Assembly: GCF_001761485.1 (NCBI RefSeq)
Contig: NC_090772.1
Location: forward strand, 1,858,501 to 1,922,500
Source of the DNA: Yarrowia lipolytica
Taxonomy: Eukaryota > Ascomycota > Dipodascomycetes > Dipodascales
Direction: 5' to 3'
Length of the DNA stretch: 64,000 nucleotides
This document shows positions 21,900 through 31,678 of the stretch, piece after piece (within the stretch, counting starts at the first letter, position 1; each line of letters begins with the position of its first letter). Made by a program: the position numbers and the translations under genes. The notes under the pieces were generated by a model. It did not search any database. It was given only the letters and a program-made list of their open reading frames with translations, and was not told the origin of the DNA.

Positions 21900-22184
21900 C
21901 CAACCTCGCCCATCTCACGTCCCACCACACACGGCTGTGCTAATTTTAGTTCTATTATGATTACAAAGCATCTTTCGACGGGCAAGAGCACTGGAGCGAT
22001 ATCTTGATGGAAGAAGACACTCGGAAAAACACAAACCACTCCCCCGCGGTCCACACGACATTTTCAATCGCAATCTCCACCACAAACCGCTCCTCCAACC
22101 CGGCCCAGTCTCCCTTTTAAACTTTCATCTCCCGGCACAATTGGAGATATGTAGGAACACGCCCGCCTGGAACTTAACATCAAC

Positions 22185-23701
22185 ATGGCTCAGCCCTTGA
22201 AGAGGTGAGTAGAGTGGAGTGGAAGAGTGGGATAGGAGAGGATAGGGGAGCGATGGTCATGTGACAAGGGATTGTGTGACACGGGCGACCGGGTATTGCG
22301 TCGTCACCGGGTCAATCACGTGTCCACATGTGGTGTTGTGGTGTCCCCTCTCGTGTCACATTCAGTGCCCATTTGTGGTGTTGTCACATTCTGTATCATT
22401 TTCCATGTCACCTCCCTATTATTCCTTCCATTTCACATCCATCTAACACAGAAAACTCGTCATTGTTGGCGATGGCGCGTGTGGAAAAACGTCCCTTTTG
22501 TGCGTGTTCACCATGGGGTCGTTTCCGAGTGTGAGTATGCCTGCGGTGGTGGCGGTGGAGCCGAGACAGAACAAGGACGATTGGCGTTCAAACCCAGAAG
22601 AGAGACATTGCTAGAGTTCTGGCAGAGATGAGGTTCCGACAGAGGTTGGTGTTCCAACAGAAATTGGCAGTTCAACACAGACGAACCACGCGACAGCGAC
22701 ATTGATGTCTACAATGGCACGGTTTTGCTTTGCAACGATTGCTCGACGGTGGGGGCTGAGTGCCGTTACCAGGGTCCGCAATTACCACGTGGCACTGGGT
22801 CCGCCGGTTACGTCGGTTACCCCGTGGCACTGCTTGGGCCTTCCAGTGGACGTATGGGCTCAGGTTTCGGTTGAGAGGTGAGACAGACTTGAACCAACTG
22901 GTGAATGCCCTCTCGAAACGGACACCTCGATATCCCGGTTCTGGACTCTTGCCGATACCTGAACCCAGATGCCTCGCAATGGCGCGCGTCTGAGGCACGG
23001 CTGAATGATGGTGATCCGACGATGGCCTTAGATCATGTCTGCAGGTTACGGTGACTCTGTTAACCCGCGGTTCCCCGCCAACTGATGAACCACTTTCAAT
23101 ATGCACATCCAGCACCTCAGCAGCAACCTCTACATTGTAGACGCTGTTGTTGAGCTGAGATGCTCTCCAGACTTGCAGCGAGCCGTCGGAGTCAGTCAGC
23201 CTGCGCTTGTAGCTGTTCAACTCACTTTTTTTCCCGCTAACTCAGAAATATACCCCAACCGTCTTCGACAATTACGTGGCAGACTGCCGAGTGGATGGCA
23301 AATCGGTGGCATTGGCATTATGGGACACAGCCGGACAGGAGGAGTACGAGAGACTACGTCCTCTGGCGTACGCAGACGCCAATGTGATCCTTATAGGTTT
23401 CGCGGTCAATGTGCCGGATTCGCTGGATAACGTGGCCGTCAAGTGGATCAAGGAGGTCAATGAGCGGTGTCCAGGAGTACCGATTCTGCTCATTGGGTTG
23501 AAGAAGGATTTGAGGCAGTCGGAACCATGCATTACCGCTGTTGAGGGCCAGGCCATGGCGTCTCAGATAGGTGCGAAAAAATACCTGGAGTGCTCGGCCC
23601 TGACGGGACAAGGTGTGGACGATGTATTTGAGGTGGCCACGAGGGCATCCTTGCTGGTTACTGCCAAACCGGAGAGTAAGGGTTGTTGCATTGTCATCTA
23701 A
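22185..23701 (+). CDS. RHO2: Rho-family small GTPase Rho2 (three exons)
   Basis: Exons are 22185-22204, 22452-22530 and 23246-23701, giving 184 residues. Both introns (247 and 715 bp) begin GTGAGT and end CTAAC-A/T-CAG, and joining the exons yields a seamless Rho fold. The P-loop is GDGACGKTS (13-21), switch I is YTPTVFDNY (35-43), switch II is [13 protein letters not shown] (60-72), then come the guanine-specificity motif LKKDL and ECSAL. The prenylation box CIVI at the very end is preceded by another cysteine that could be palmitoylated. The stretch [23 protein letters not shown] matches my memory of yeast Rho2 better than Rho1, Rho3 or Rho4. Rho2 acts at the plasma membrane in cell-wall integrity and polarity, upstream of protein kinase C and glucan synthesis. 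Insert-region residues and effector loop look normal. Intron 2 is unusually long. Confidence 0.93.
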
Positions 23702-25292
23702 TCAGGCGACTGAGTCATATGGTAACTTTGGCGATCAATATGACTCCCCCAGTCGTGGGAAGCCTGCTTAAATGACACACGGAAACTACACGTTTCGCCA
23801 CCCAAAAGCCCAGCCCGTGCTCTGCGCTCCGCTGGCCCAAAATTCAAATTCCAGTCTCTCCTTACTAACTTATTTAATAGTGGTAATACACGCACACGAC
23901 GAGCTATGCGGCAGTCGTATTAATGATTTACGCGGAGTGCGTTGAAGGGGATGGTCGTTACTGGAGTCGGTGGGTACTGTATGGTAATCAGTATACCAAC
24001 TTGCGTGTTTTCGTCTCCACTAACCGCCAATATCAATTTCTTTTGGCAGTCCAAGAGGTAACTTGCGGGTTCTCTACAACTTCCGTCTGGCGGGTGCAAA
24101 TGTTTTTCCCCTCGTCGTTTAAATGCATCCTTGCGCCATTCTCGTCAGTGATGTCCTTCATGACCTTGGTGGTTCGATTCATCATGGGTGACCTGAATGT
24201 CGCGTTCCAAGAGGCTGATAAGAGACGACAGTGCTGAGACCTATCGACATGAACTCATATCATGTGAAAAAAAAAAGGATGAGCTTTGAAGCGACGATGG
24301 CCGAGGATGAACGAAGGATGGATGCTAACCAGGATGAACGCTAACCAGGATGAACGCTAACCAGGATGAACGCTAACCAGGATGAACGGAGGATGAGAAC
24401 GAGAGTGGATCACGGATAGGGATACTGGAGTTGAGATGCATACAAAGTAATCATGTAATCACAATCAATGCCGTGTTATACATGGCTGCAATCGTATTCA
24501 AAAGACACCATCATGTTTTCTTAGCCGACTCCTTTCCTCTTTTCCTCACAGCACGTAATAGTTGACATTACTTGAGAACGTGCCCACCCATTAAAATGGA
24601 CGTGATGTTGAAGTTCATGTTTCACTATTGATAATAATTTCTAGCAGAGTAATATATGTCTATCTATATTCATTAATTTTCAGTTATTAATTTTCATATT
24701 TGTATTGTAAAAAAAAATGAAATGACCCAAATATTATAAGAATAATAATTGTATTTTAGTTTATATATTTTTATTTTATTTTCAAGTACCATTTCCATTA
24801 CTTAATCTTTCATTCATTGATTTATCCCTTTCAAAGTCTAACAAATTTAATGATACACATAAAATATAAATTGATTTTTTTGTAAAATAAAAAATCTTCA
24901 TATTCATGAAATAATGAAATAATTTTAGATATTATTTTTTTTTATGTTTATTATTTGATTCAATGATTTTCCGGTGCAGTACCAGTACAGCTGCTTGTAA
25001 TTAACCGGATTTTCTTTCCAAATTCAAGTTGACAAGACTCGAACTGGGATCTACTTAAATTGTTAATTTGTATGAAAAAAACAAGGCCATTAAAAAGAGA
25101 ATTGTGGAATATTTCATTCCCAGAATGAAAAAAAATCAGACTAAAGGAGAAAAAATTATATTAAAAAAATGACGTTCGCATTCATGATTTTTACTACTTT
25201 TTCTGCCCAGAAACACCCCGATTGTACAGCTTTTCGGCCATGTCGTGGTTGTTTGTAACGTTATCTCGCTCTCTGGTATCACTCTCATTACC
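23702..25292. other. AT-rich intergenic region between RHO2 and the F-box gene
   Basis: There is no credible gene. A 16-bp repeat array lies at 24318-24390. About 24600-25150 is very AT-rich with many A and T runs. Confidence 0.6.
24318..24390. repeat. 16-bp tandem repeat (GATGAACGCTAACCAG), about four copies
   Basis: Perfect copies follow a diverged first one. Each unit contains CTAACCAG, which resembles the branch site plus 3' splice site of Yarrowia introns, but no upstream donor or exon makes this part of a gene. Confidence 0.9.
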
Positions 25293-27200
25293 ATGGATAC
25301 CCCAGATACGAATACAAGTGGTGATTCCGCGCAAGCCGAGCTGCGGCGGATGCGCGAGGTCTTTGGAGACTGGGAAAAGATGAATAATATGGCCAAGGAG
25401 GTCGGCACCGTGGCTCAGAATCTTCCCTGGAAGCTGGGCCCCAAGTTGGGGGAGACCAAGTCGTCTACGCTGGCTGCTGGTGGAGCGTCTCGACACGACT
25501 TTCTTGCGGCTGCGGCGATCCTCACAGGGCAATTCAACAAGGAAGTTGAAGGTCTGGAGCCGCTCAAGAGCGAGACACAAAGGGTTTTGGCTCAGATTTT
25601 GTGGCATCTGAGCAACGCGGTGGCGGCGTTTGAGAGCCAGCTGGAGGTGGTGCTGTCTCAGACGTTTGCCACCGACGACGAAATTCTGGAAATGCGGGGC
25701 TTTCAACGCCATCTGCGCCGCGCCACGATGGAGCTGGAGCTCTTTGAGGACCGCTCGCGGTTTTTCGACAAGGACATTGCAGTGGGGTACTCTTGCCAGC
25801 TCCAGAGACGGCTGCTGGACCTGGTAACGGGATACAATGACGAGAGGTTGAAGGAGTGGTTCGTCGAGCAACATGGCTGGGGCAAACAGGTTATCTTGGC
25901 CAAAGGAACGAAACGAGCAGTGGTTGTGGAAGCGAAAATACAGAAGGAGACCGACTTGTTTCCGCCCGAAATCAAGTCGCTGGTGTTTGAACAGCTGGAT
26001 GTCGAATCCTGCGTGGCTCTGAGGCAGGTCGATTCCAGCTGGTACGCTGCTTTCCGGGACAGCGAGCCGATTTGGGAAGCAAAACTGCGCTTGAGAAACC
26101 CCTGGATCAAGCCGGGCGGTGGTCCGGACCTCAATTCCTGGGCCGGCTGTGTTCTCGTGTTCGTGGCAAGACTCCAAAAGTGGCCCACAGTCGACGACAT
26201 CAACGACATTGCTACCCCGACCGAACCAGCCGAATGTGAATCGGTGGTGGCAGTCGAGCTGGAAGGGACCAAAAAGCCCAACAGCTGCTTCAGCGGCATG
26301 GTGGAACATGACTACGAGCACTGCCACCCTATTGTCTGCGAACAGAATCATTGTGCCACCTTCGACTACCGTTTCGATTATTCTCTGAATCTCTGGACCC
26401 ATGAGATATCTACTCTGCATCATCCGACCCCCGAATTGGTCCACTCAGACGAAAATTACTTTGCAATTCGTTACAAGGACATCGGAATGGTTCTTCCGAC
26501 GAGCTTTTCGCTACAAGGCATTGCTGCAGTGAAAGAAGGACCAAACTACATTCTGGTGAGCAATGAATCCGGGGAGGCAGCTCTACTACCTCGCGAAAAT
26601 CCTCACATCGACTCGGGTCTGTCACTTGAACCGTTCCAGTACGGAACACCCGAGGATAGATACTTTTTTGAAGACATGTTCATGACCAGAGCCCAACTTT
26701 CCGTGTTGCCAGATGAAGGAAGAGACCACCGGTTTCTCATTGCTGATTTCCACGCCCAAAAAATGCATGTCTATGCTATCGCATCTGGTCCAAGCCAACC
26801 GGTGGCTTCCTACAATGGACTTGTTTGGTGGTCCATTCACCGAGATTGTCTTCTGCCTACCTTTATCGATCTCCAGAGCCCCCGAAAGGTCTATTATTCT
26901 GCGGAAAGGACCATGCGGGTGCCCAAACACGAGCCTGCCCGGATTCATCAGGGCAGCAGGTCGCGCAACTGCAGCCAGTTTGTTTTTGGAATCCGACATC
27001 GAGCCAATGTTGCGTCTATGGTCGACCTAGCCACCGGAATCCTCACGTCCATGTACAAGCCACGAGACGAGCCAGAAGGCAAAGTGGTTCCCGGTTTTCA
27101 GAACGGTCGGTTCTATCCTCGGTATCTCTCCGAATCTGCTTGCAGGACCTGGGATTTGTTCACTGAGGAGTTTTCAGAAGACGACGGGCGTTTGTGGTGA
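25293..27200 (+). CDS. F-box-type protein of a Yarrowia-expanded family
   Basis: A 635-residue single-exon protein from the ATG at 25293. The frame is open 16 codons further, but only from a GTG. Residues about 1-215 are largely helical. An F-box-like segment follows at about 220-264: LFPPEIKSLVFEQLDVESCV, then ALRQVDSSWYAAFRDSEPIW. The rest (about 285-630) lacks clear WD or kelch repeats, but blocks such as YFAIRYKDIGMVLPTSF and NGLVWWSIHRD recur in a way that suggests a beta-rich, propeller-like substrate domain. F-box proteins normally bind Skp1 and present substrates to SCF ubiquitin ligases. Yarrowia carries many related proteins with this architecture, whose targets are unknown to me. 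It is convergent with the transporter gene, with only 77 bp between the stop codons. Confidence 0.8.
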   Translation: MDTPDTNTSGDSAQAELRRMREVFGDWEKMNNMAKEVGTVAQNLPWKLGPKLGETKSSTLAAGGASRHDFLAAAAILTGQFNKEVEGLEPLKSETQRVLAQILWHLSNAVAAFESQLEVVLSQTFATDDEILEMRGFQRHLRRATMELELFEDRSRFFDKDIAVGYSCQLQRRLLDLVTGYNDERLKEWFVEQHGWGKQVILAKGTKRAVVVEAKIQKETDLFPPEIKSLVFEQLDVESCVALRQVDSSWYAAFRDSEPIWEAKLRLRNPWIKPGGGPDLNSWAGCVLVFVARLQKWPTVDDINDIATPTEPAECESVVAVELEGTKKPNSCFSGMVEHDYEHCHPIVCEQNHCATFDYRFDYSLNLWTHEISTLHHPTPELVHSDENYFAIRYKDIGMVLPTSFSLQGIAAVKEGPNYILVSNESGEAALLPRENPHIDSGLSLEPFQYGTPEDRYFFEDMFMTRAQLSVLPDEGRDHRFLIADFHAQKMHVYAIASGPSQPVASYNGLVWWSIHRDCLLPTFIDLQSPRKVYYSAERTMRVPKHEPARIHQGSRSRNCSQFVFGIRHRANVASMVDLATGILTSMYKPRDEPEGKVVPGFQNGRFYPRYLSESACRTWDLFTEEFSEDDGRLW

Positions 27201-27277
27201 CGTGACAGAAACACATGTTTTTGTAGTACAGAATCGCATTTTCTACATTGAAGGATCTCTTGTTGCTTCACCTACAC

Positions 27278-28765
27278 TCAAATGACATATCTAAAGTACC
27301 GGTTTTCCTGGTCGGTCATGTCGGAGTTTTGAATCTCCTCCAGCTCCTCTAGGGAAGGATTGATATGGCCCTCTCTATCTCGTTTCTTGTTCTCGGCAAG
27401 ATTCACAAATAGCAGAACGGTGTTTAGACCCACGGCAACCGCAAACAGCACCACCATGGAGACCTTGGCAGGCACGTATTCCGGAGCATCGTCGGCCCGG
27501 AAGGTCTGGGGACCAATGATGTTGCCGACGCAATAGCCCACCAGCATTATGGCGTTGACAGTCACTTTTTTCGTGTGTCCGGTTGTATTGGAGCCCACCG
27601 ACGACAGCATACAGACCAGGCCAACAGGGTAGACGGAGAGCAGATAGAGGCCGGCTAGGCCGGCGGCTTGGATGTGGGGCAGAAACGCCAACAGACACAT
27701 TGCGACTGTGGCAATCAGCTGGGCGACAATTGACCAGAACAGACGCCATTGGGTGTATTGTGCCAAGAGACCAAACAGCACGCATCCCACGATTTCCACC
27801 GCTCCCTGGGGGGTCTGGAGAAGCAGGCCTCTGACGGGTCCCAACCCCAGGGTTTCCGAAAAGAGAATGCTGCCAAAACTGGTGATTCCGCCATTGGGAA
27901 TGTTGGAGGCAATAGAGTAGAAGAAGTAGAGCCAGGATCTGGGGTCTTTGAACGCTTCGATGAACTGGTTTCTTTTGAACTGTTTGTTCGCAAACGAGCC
28001 CTGGTTGGTTCGCACCCGGATGACCACTAGCTTCTTTTCTTCTTCGGTCAAAAACCACGCCTTGGAGGGGTCATCAGGGAAGTGGAACAGAATCAGAATC
28101 CCCGTGGCAATGGTGATGACACCAGTGATGATGAAAACGAGCTTCCAGCCATGGATTGGAAGATGGTGGTTGATGGCTAGTCCATAAGCCATCAGACAGC
28201 CAACAATGATCCCGAGGCCGTTGGATCCGACCCAGAAAGACGTCCGAAGAAACTGCTCCTCGCGCTTGTACCATTGAGACGTGATGATGACAAAGGCCGG
28301 CGTAACAGCCGACTCCAACATGCCCAGGAGGGTTCGCAGAGCAATGAATCCCGGATAGTTGGGGGTAGCATGGAGACACAATACTACACCCCAGAGAACG
28401 ATGAAGGCTGAGAGAGTTCGGATGAAAGGTAGTCGTTGGAGCATGTACACGGCTGGAAACTCGAACACTAGATATCCCAGGTAGAAGGCCGTTCCCGACC
28501 ATGAATAGTCGTTGCCCTCCATATGCAGGTCTGTTCTCAGACCCATAACCGAAGCGGTGGCATTGGTGCTCTTGTCCATAAATTGGACCGCGTAAACGAG
28601 CATCATGACTGGGCACAGATACATGTCAATCTTGCGCAGCAGTCGTTTGTCTGTAGCGGCATCCAGGGTGATATCGTTGACCTCTCCTACTTCCACGTCC
28701 AGCTTTTCATCTGCAGGGTCCGGGAACGTTTTTTCGAGCGATTTCGAGTCGTTGCACTTGCTCAT
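27278..28765 (-). CDS. MFS anion:cation symporter of the Dal5/allantoate permease family
   Basis: A 495-residue protein with about 12 membrane-spanning segments and hydrophilic ends. It is normal for the anion:cation symporter family (yeast Dal5, Tna1, Seo1, Vht1). Visible family signatures are the N-terminal RKIDMYLCPVMMLVYAVQFM, the segment RTLLGMLESAVTPAFVIIT followed by SQWYKREEQFLR, and the central loop HFPDDPSKAWFLTEEEKKLV. Typical cargoes are allantoate, ureidosuccinate, nicotinate, biotin or small peptides. The sequence does not say which. It acts at the plasma membrane. The ATG at 28763-28765 lies 45 bp downstream of a TATATATA on the minus strand. The C-terminal 30 residues are charged and cytosolic. 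Confidence 0.92.
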   Translation of the reverse strand: MSKCNDSKSLEKTFPDPADEKLDVEVGEVNDITLDAATDKRLLRKIDMYLCPVMMLVYAVQFMDKSTNATASVMGLRTDLHMEGNDYSWSGTAFYLGYLVFEFPAVYMLQRLPFIRTLSAFIVLWGVVLCLHATPNYPGFIALRTLLGMLESAVTPAFVIITSQWYKREEQFLRTSFWVGSNGLGIIVGCLMAYGLAINHHLPIHGWKLVFIITGVITIATGILILFHFPDDPSKAWFLTEEEKKLVVIRVRTNQGSFANKQFKRNQFIEAFKDPRSWLYFFYSIASNIPNGGITSFGSILFSETLGLGPVRGLLLQTPQGAVEIVGCVLFGLLAQYTQWRLFWSIVAQLIATVAMCLLAFLPHIQAAGLAGLYLLSVYPVGLVCMLSSVGSNTTGHTKKVTVNAIMLVGYCVGNIIGPQTFRADDAPEYVPAKVSMVVLFAVAVGLNTVLLFVNLAENKKRDREGHINPSLEELEEIQNSDMTDQENRYFRYVI

Positions 28766-28809
28766 TTTTCAGAAATGGCCAAAAGTCATCTTCAGCAACT
28801 CGCCAGAGA

Positions 28810-28817
28810 TATATATA
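28810..28817 (-). promoter_or_regulatory. TATA box of the transporter gene
   Basis: TATATATA lies 45 bp upstream of the ATG of the Dal5-type transporter gene, a plausible distance for a yeast core promoter with a short leader. Confidence 0.6.
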
Positions 28818-30026
28818 CCCTTGTGTGGGCATTTTGTCTGGCAGTTTTATGATTTTATCCAGACACTAGCGAAAGCTAAACTGGATATGAGGGGTGTTGA
28901 GATGAGACGGTTGTGGAGACAATTTCGAGGTTATGAGTGGACCGTTGGGATGAGGAGATCAACCGCTTTCGAATGAGCCCAACATCAACGATGTATCTGT
29001 CGATCCAGCTCGAAAACACCACGATATCCGCAAACTTTTCCTTATCTAATCTACAAGGAACCTTAAGGACTGGATATTGCGCATTTTGGAGGGAGACAGC
29101 AGGACCAAAAGAGTCGGGGCGTATGTGAATCGGTCTTCAATTCACTCTCCTGATCTCTTGATGTCACTTTGACCCAATCCCCACGTGACTACCTCCTCAC
29201 AGTCCCCAGTTCATCTCTTATCTCTAGACAGTTAACCTGATAGCTTAGTTAGGATTCGAAGATCAACTGTGGACGCCTCCAATCAGGCACACGGTTCCGC
29301 TGTGGCTTGCGCTGTCGGAGATATCCTACCGACGCTGGTTTGTGTTGATTTCTCGATATTTGACCCACACTGTTGCTCACTGTTCAGTCCACAGTTGGCT
29401 CAAAAGTTCCACCATCTGTTGATCAAAAGTGCATTCTGAGGACATGGAGATTACCAAACACCTGCTCACTTTACCCGCCACCGAGGCAGCCACAAACGGG
29501 CCGCTTTTAAAAACCAGTTGAACCCTGAGCCGCTGTTTTCGGAGCATTATCGCTCGCTGTGAGACGAGCAACAGTGTTCATACACACTGTTACACCGGAT
29601 TAAATCCGTGGGTGAGAGATCTATTTTGAAACAGATCCGAGTCACACCAAAGATCAAGCTCTGAAACATCGTCGGCGTATTCCTATACGCATTGGATCAT
29701 CATTGCCTCGTCCTGAGTCTCCATCCTCGAACTCCCCTCTTGTATCTACACTGCTTCATAACCAATATCCATTATCTATAACTGTCTGTTGTCTTTTGTA
29801 TCCTCGTGGTACCGTGGTCGTAGTACCGCGGTTGAGCCACCCACACCATGCAAGCAGTGGCCATCAACTGCTCTCAGTGAGCAGCAAATCGTCAGATTAG
29901 ACGTCTCACTTGTCTGAGGCTGTCAAAATGAAATTCTGTCTGAGGCTGTCTGAATGCTGTCAGAGGCTGTCTGAATGCTATCTGAACGCGGTTCTCAACG
30001 CAGTCTGAAGTGCTTCTTACTGCGCC
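28818..30026. other. Intergenic region between the transporter and RRP7
   Basis: No gene is recognised. A degenerate repeat of CTGTCTGAGGCTGTCTGAATG occurs at about 29911-29990, just past the RRP7 stop codon. One CACGTGAC lies at about 29182. Confidence 0.55.
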
Positions 30027-30791
30027 CTAATACGGGTTGAACCGCCCACTCTCCTTGTACTGCTTGACCTTCTCCTGATCCTCCTTGAACTTGGTCAGCA
30101 TGTCGGTCATCTGCTCCTTCTTGTACTCTCGGATCTGGAACCGGTAGAAATCCTTCTTCTCCCGCTTCTCTCGTCGCTTGATCTCAGCGAGCTTCATTTC
30201 CTCGGCTTGCTGCTTGGCGGCCTCCTGCATGGCCAACGACTTCTTTTTCTGCGTCTTGACCACCGTGGTGAATCCGTCGGCGTCCACCACCGTTCGGCCC
30301 GTCTTCTCCACCTTCTTCTCCTCCTCCTCTCGGGCCGCAAACTCCTCCATGAAATAGTCCACCTCGGCCTGCAAATCGTCGGGCGCAGGGAAACAGTACT
30401 TCCATAGCAACTGGTATCGCTGCTTGCCGCCAATCGTCAGCTTGGCGTCCCACTTGACTCCACATGTAGCATTCTTCTTGGCCTGACTCAACACCCGGTT
30501 GCAAGAAGCCGCATCCACCATGTGAATACGACCGCAGCCGCCAGAAAGACCATGTGTCAGCGACTCGGCCCGCACATTGCGACTCACATTCACCCATTCA
30601 AAACTCTCCACAATGCTGCCCCCCAGACTCTGACACAAGGCCTTGATGTGAGAAAGAGTCGAGTCCGCAGGCAGATTGCACACAAAGATCGTCGAGTCCT
30701 CCGACGCAGCAGAATTGTCGTCCTTCTTCATGTACAGATAGTGCGTGTTGCCCTTGGGCATTTTCAGCGGTAGAGTCTCGTAGCCGCTCAT
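30027..30791 (-). CDS. RRP7: Ribosomal RNA processing protein Rrp7
   Basis: A 254-residue protein from the ATG at 30789-30791 (MSGYETLPLKMPKGN). The frame stays open 24 codons upstream but without family similarity. The N-terminal half holds an RRM-like fold (STIFVCNLPADSTLSHIKAL, residues about 35-60), followed by a linker. A long basic coiled coil leads to the hallmark Rrp7 C-terminus, with KDFYRFQIREYKKEQ, a MLTKFKEDQEKVK segment, and the final RFNPY. Rrp7 is part of the UTP-C subcomplex of the small-subunit processome in the nucleolus and is needed for pre-18S rRNA cleavage. It is slightly shorter than the S. cerevisiae protein (297). It is divergently arranged with ABD1, with about 890 bp between the start codons. 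Confidence 0.92.
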   Translation of the reverse strand: MSGYETLPLKMPKGNTHYLYMKKDDNSAASEDSTIFVCNLPADSTLSHIKALCQSLGGSIVESFEWVNVSRNVRAESLTHGLSGGCGRIHMVDAASCNRVLSQAKKNATCGVKWDAKLTIGGKQRYQLLWKYCFPAPDDLQAEVDYFMEEFAAREEEEKKVEKTGRTVVDADGFTTVVKTQKKKSLAMQEAAKQQAEEMKLAEIKRREKREKKDFYRFQIREYKKEQMTDMLTKFKEDQEKVKQYKESGRFNPY

Positions 30792-31678
30792 TCTGGTCGC
30801 AAAATGTTTGTGCGTGTATGTGTGTAGATGTAGGACGGGATTTTTTTTAGACGTGCATGACACATGTAAAAAGATTCACCGCAGAGGTTATGAGAAGGAT
30901 GAGGGTCAAATTTTGGAAGGAGATTGTTGGGTGTGTAGGAGGGAGAGGGAGTTTCTGTAGTTGTAGATTTTTTTAGTTTTTTAATTTTTATTTTTTTATT
31001 TCTTGAGTAATTTTATTTTATTTTATTTTATTTTATTTTATTTTATTTTATTTTATTTTATTTTATTTTATTTTAGTTTAGTTTAGTTTAAGTTTATTTT
31101 AGTTTATTTTATTTTATTTATTTCTGTTCATTTATTTAATTTCCTGTTCATTTCATTTTATGTATTTTATTAGTTCATTTCATTTATTTCTTTTTATTTT
31201 ATTTTATTATTTTATTATTTAAATTTCGTCCAGTGAAAAATCCCAACCATTCACTTTAAAGTAGACACAACTGCTAACAAAACCCAACCCCCAAAACTCC
31301 CCCAATAATGCTCCAAATTTGATGATTATTGCATCCACCACCACCGCCAGCTTCCAGCACTTCCCATCCAAATTTTCAGCCAAATCTACATATCCAAAAC
31401 TTCACCAAAATGCCGAGGGTAATAAAACCCTAATTCGTTTAAGGTTCACGTATCCGACCTCCCATTACCTAATCCATATGCATCGTTTAAACGGCACTAA
31501 AACACAATTATTTCGTTACCATTGTATTTTTCGAACCGCCAGGATCCTAAAAATATCAATTTTGGCCCCAGTATCCCCAGAATTATCCATGTTTAGCCCT
31601 CACCACTTTCGGAAACTCTAAACCACCAACTACACCATCACCATCTTTTTCTGCACATCCAAAACACCACCGAACACA
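30792..31678. other. Shared divergent promoter region of RRP7 and ABD1
   Basis: It contains a long TTTTA pentanucleotide run (about 31013-31075) continuing into degenerate TTTA/GTTTA repeats to about 31215. No RNA gene is seen. The side near ABD1 is C/A-rich (CCACCACCACCGCC at about 31333), typical of a yeast 5' leader. Confidence 0.6.
31013..31075. repeat. TTTTA pentanucleotide microsatellite
   Basis: About twelve tandem ATTTT units lie between two divergent essential genes. The run may act as a nucleosome-poor element, which is inference. Confidence 0.9.

Larger units (their letters stand above)
19774..22184. other. Intergenic region before RHO2
   Basis: No gene is recognised. The region has two CACGTG sites at about 19938-19952, a 10-bp quadruple repeat ending in TCACGTGAC (20101-20148), a five-fold degenerate repeat at about 20696-20800, an AT-rich block (21640-21760), and a 19-bp triplication (21843-21899). 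Short frames here overlap these repeats. Confidence 0.6.
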
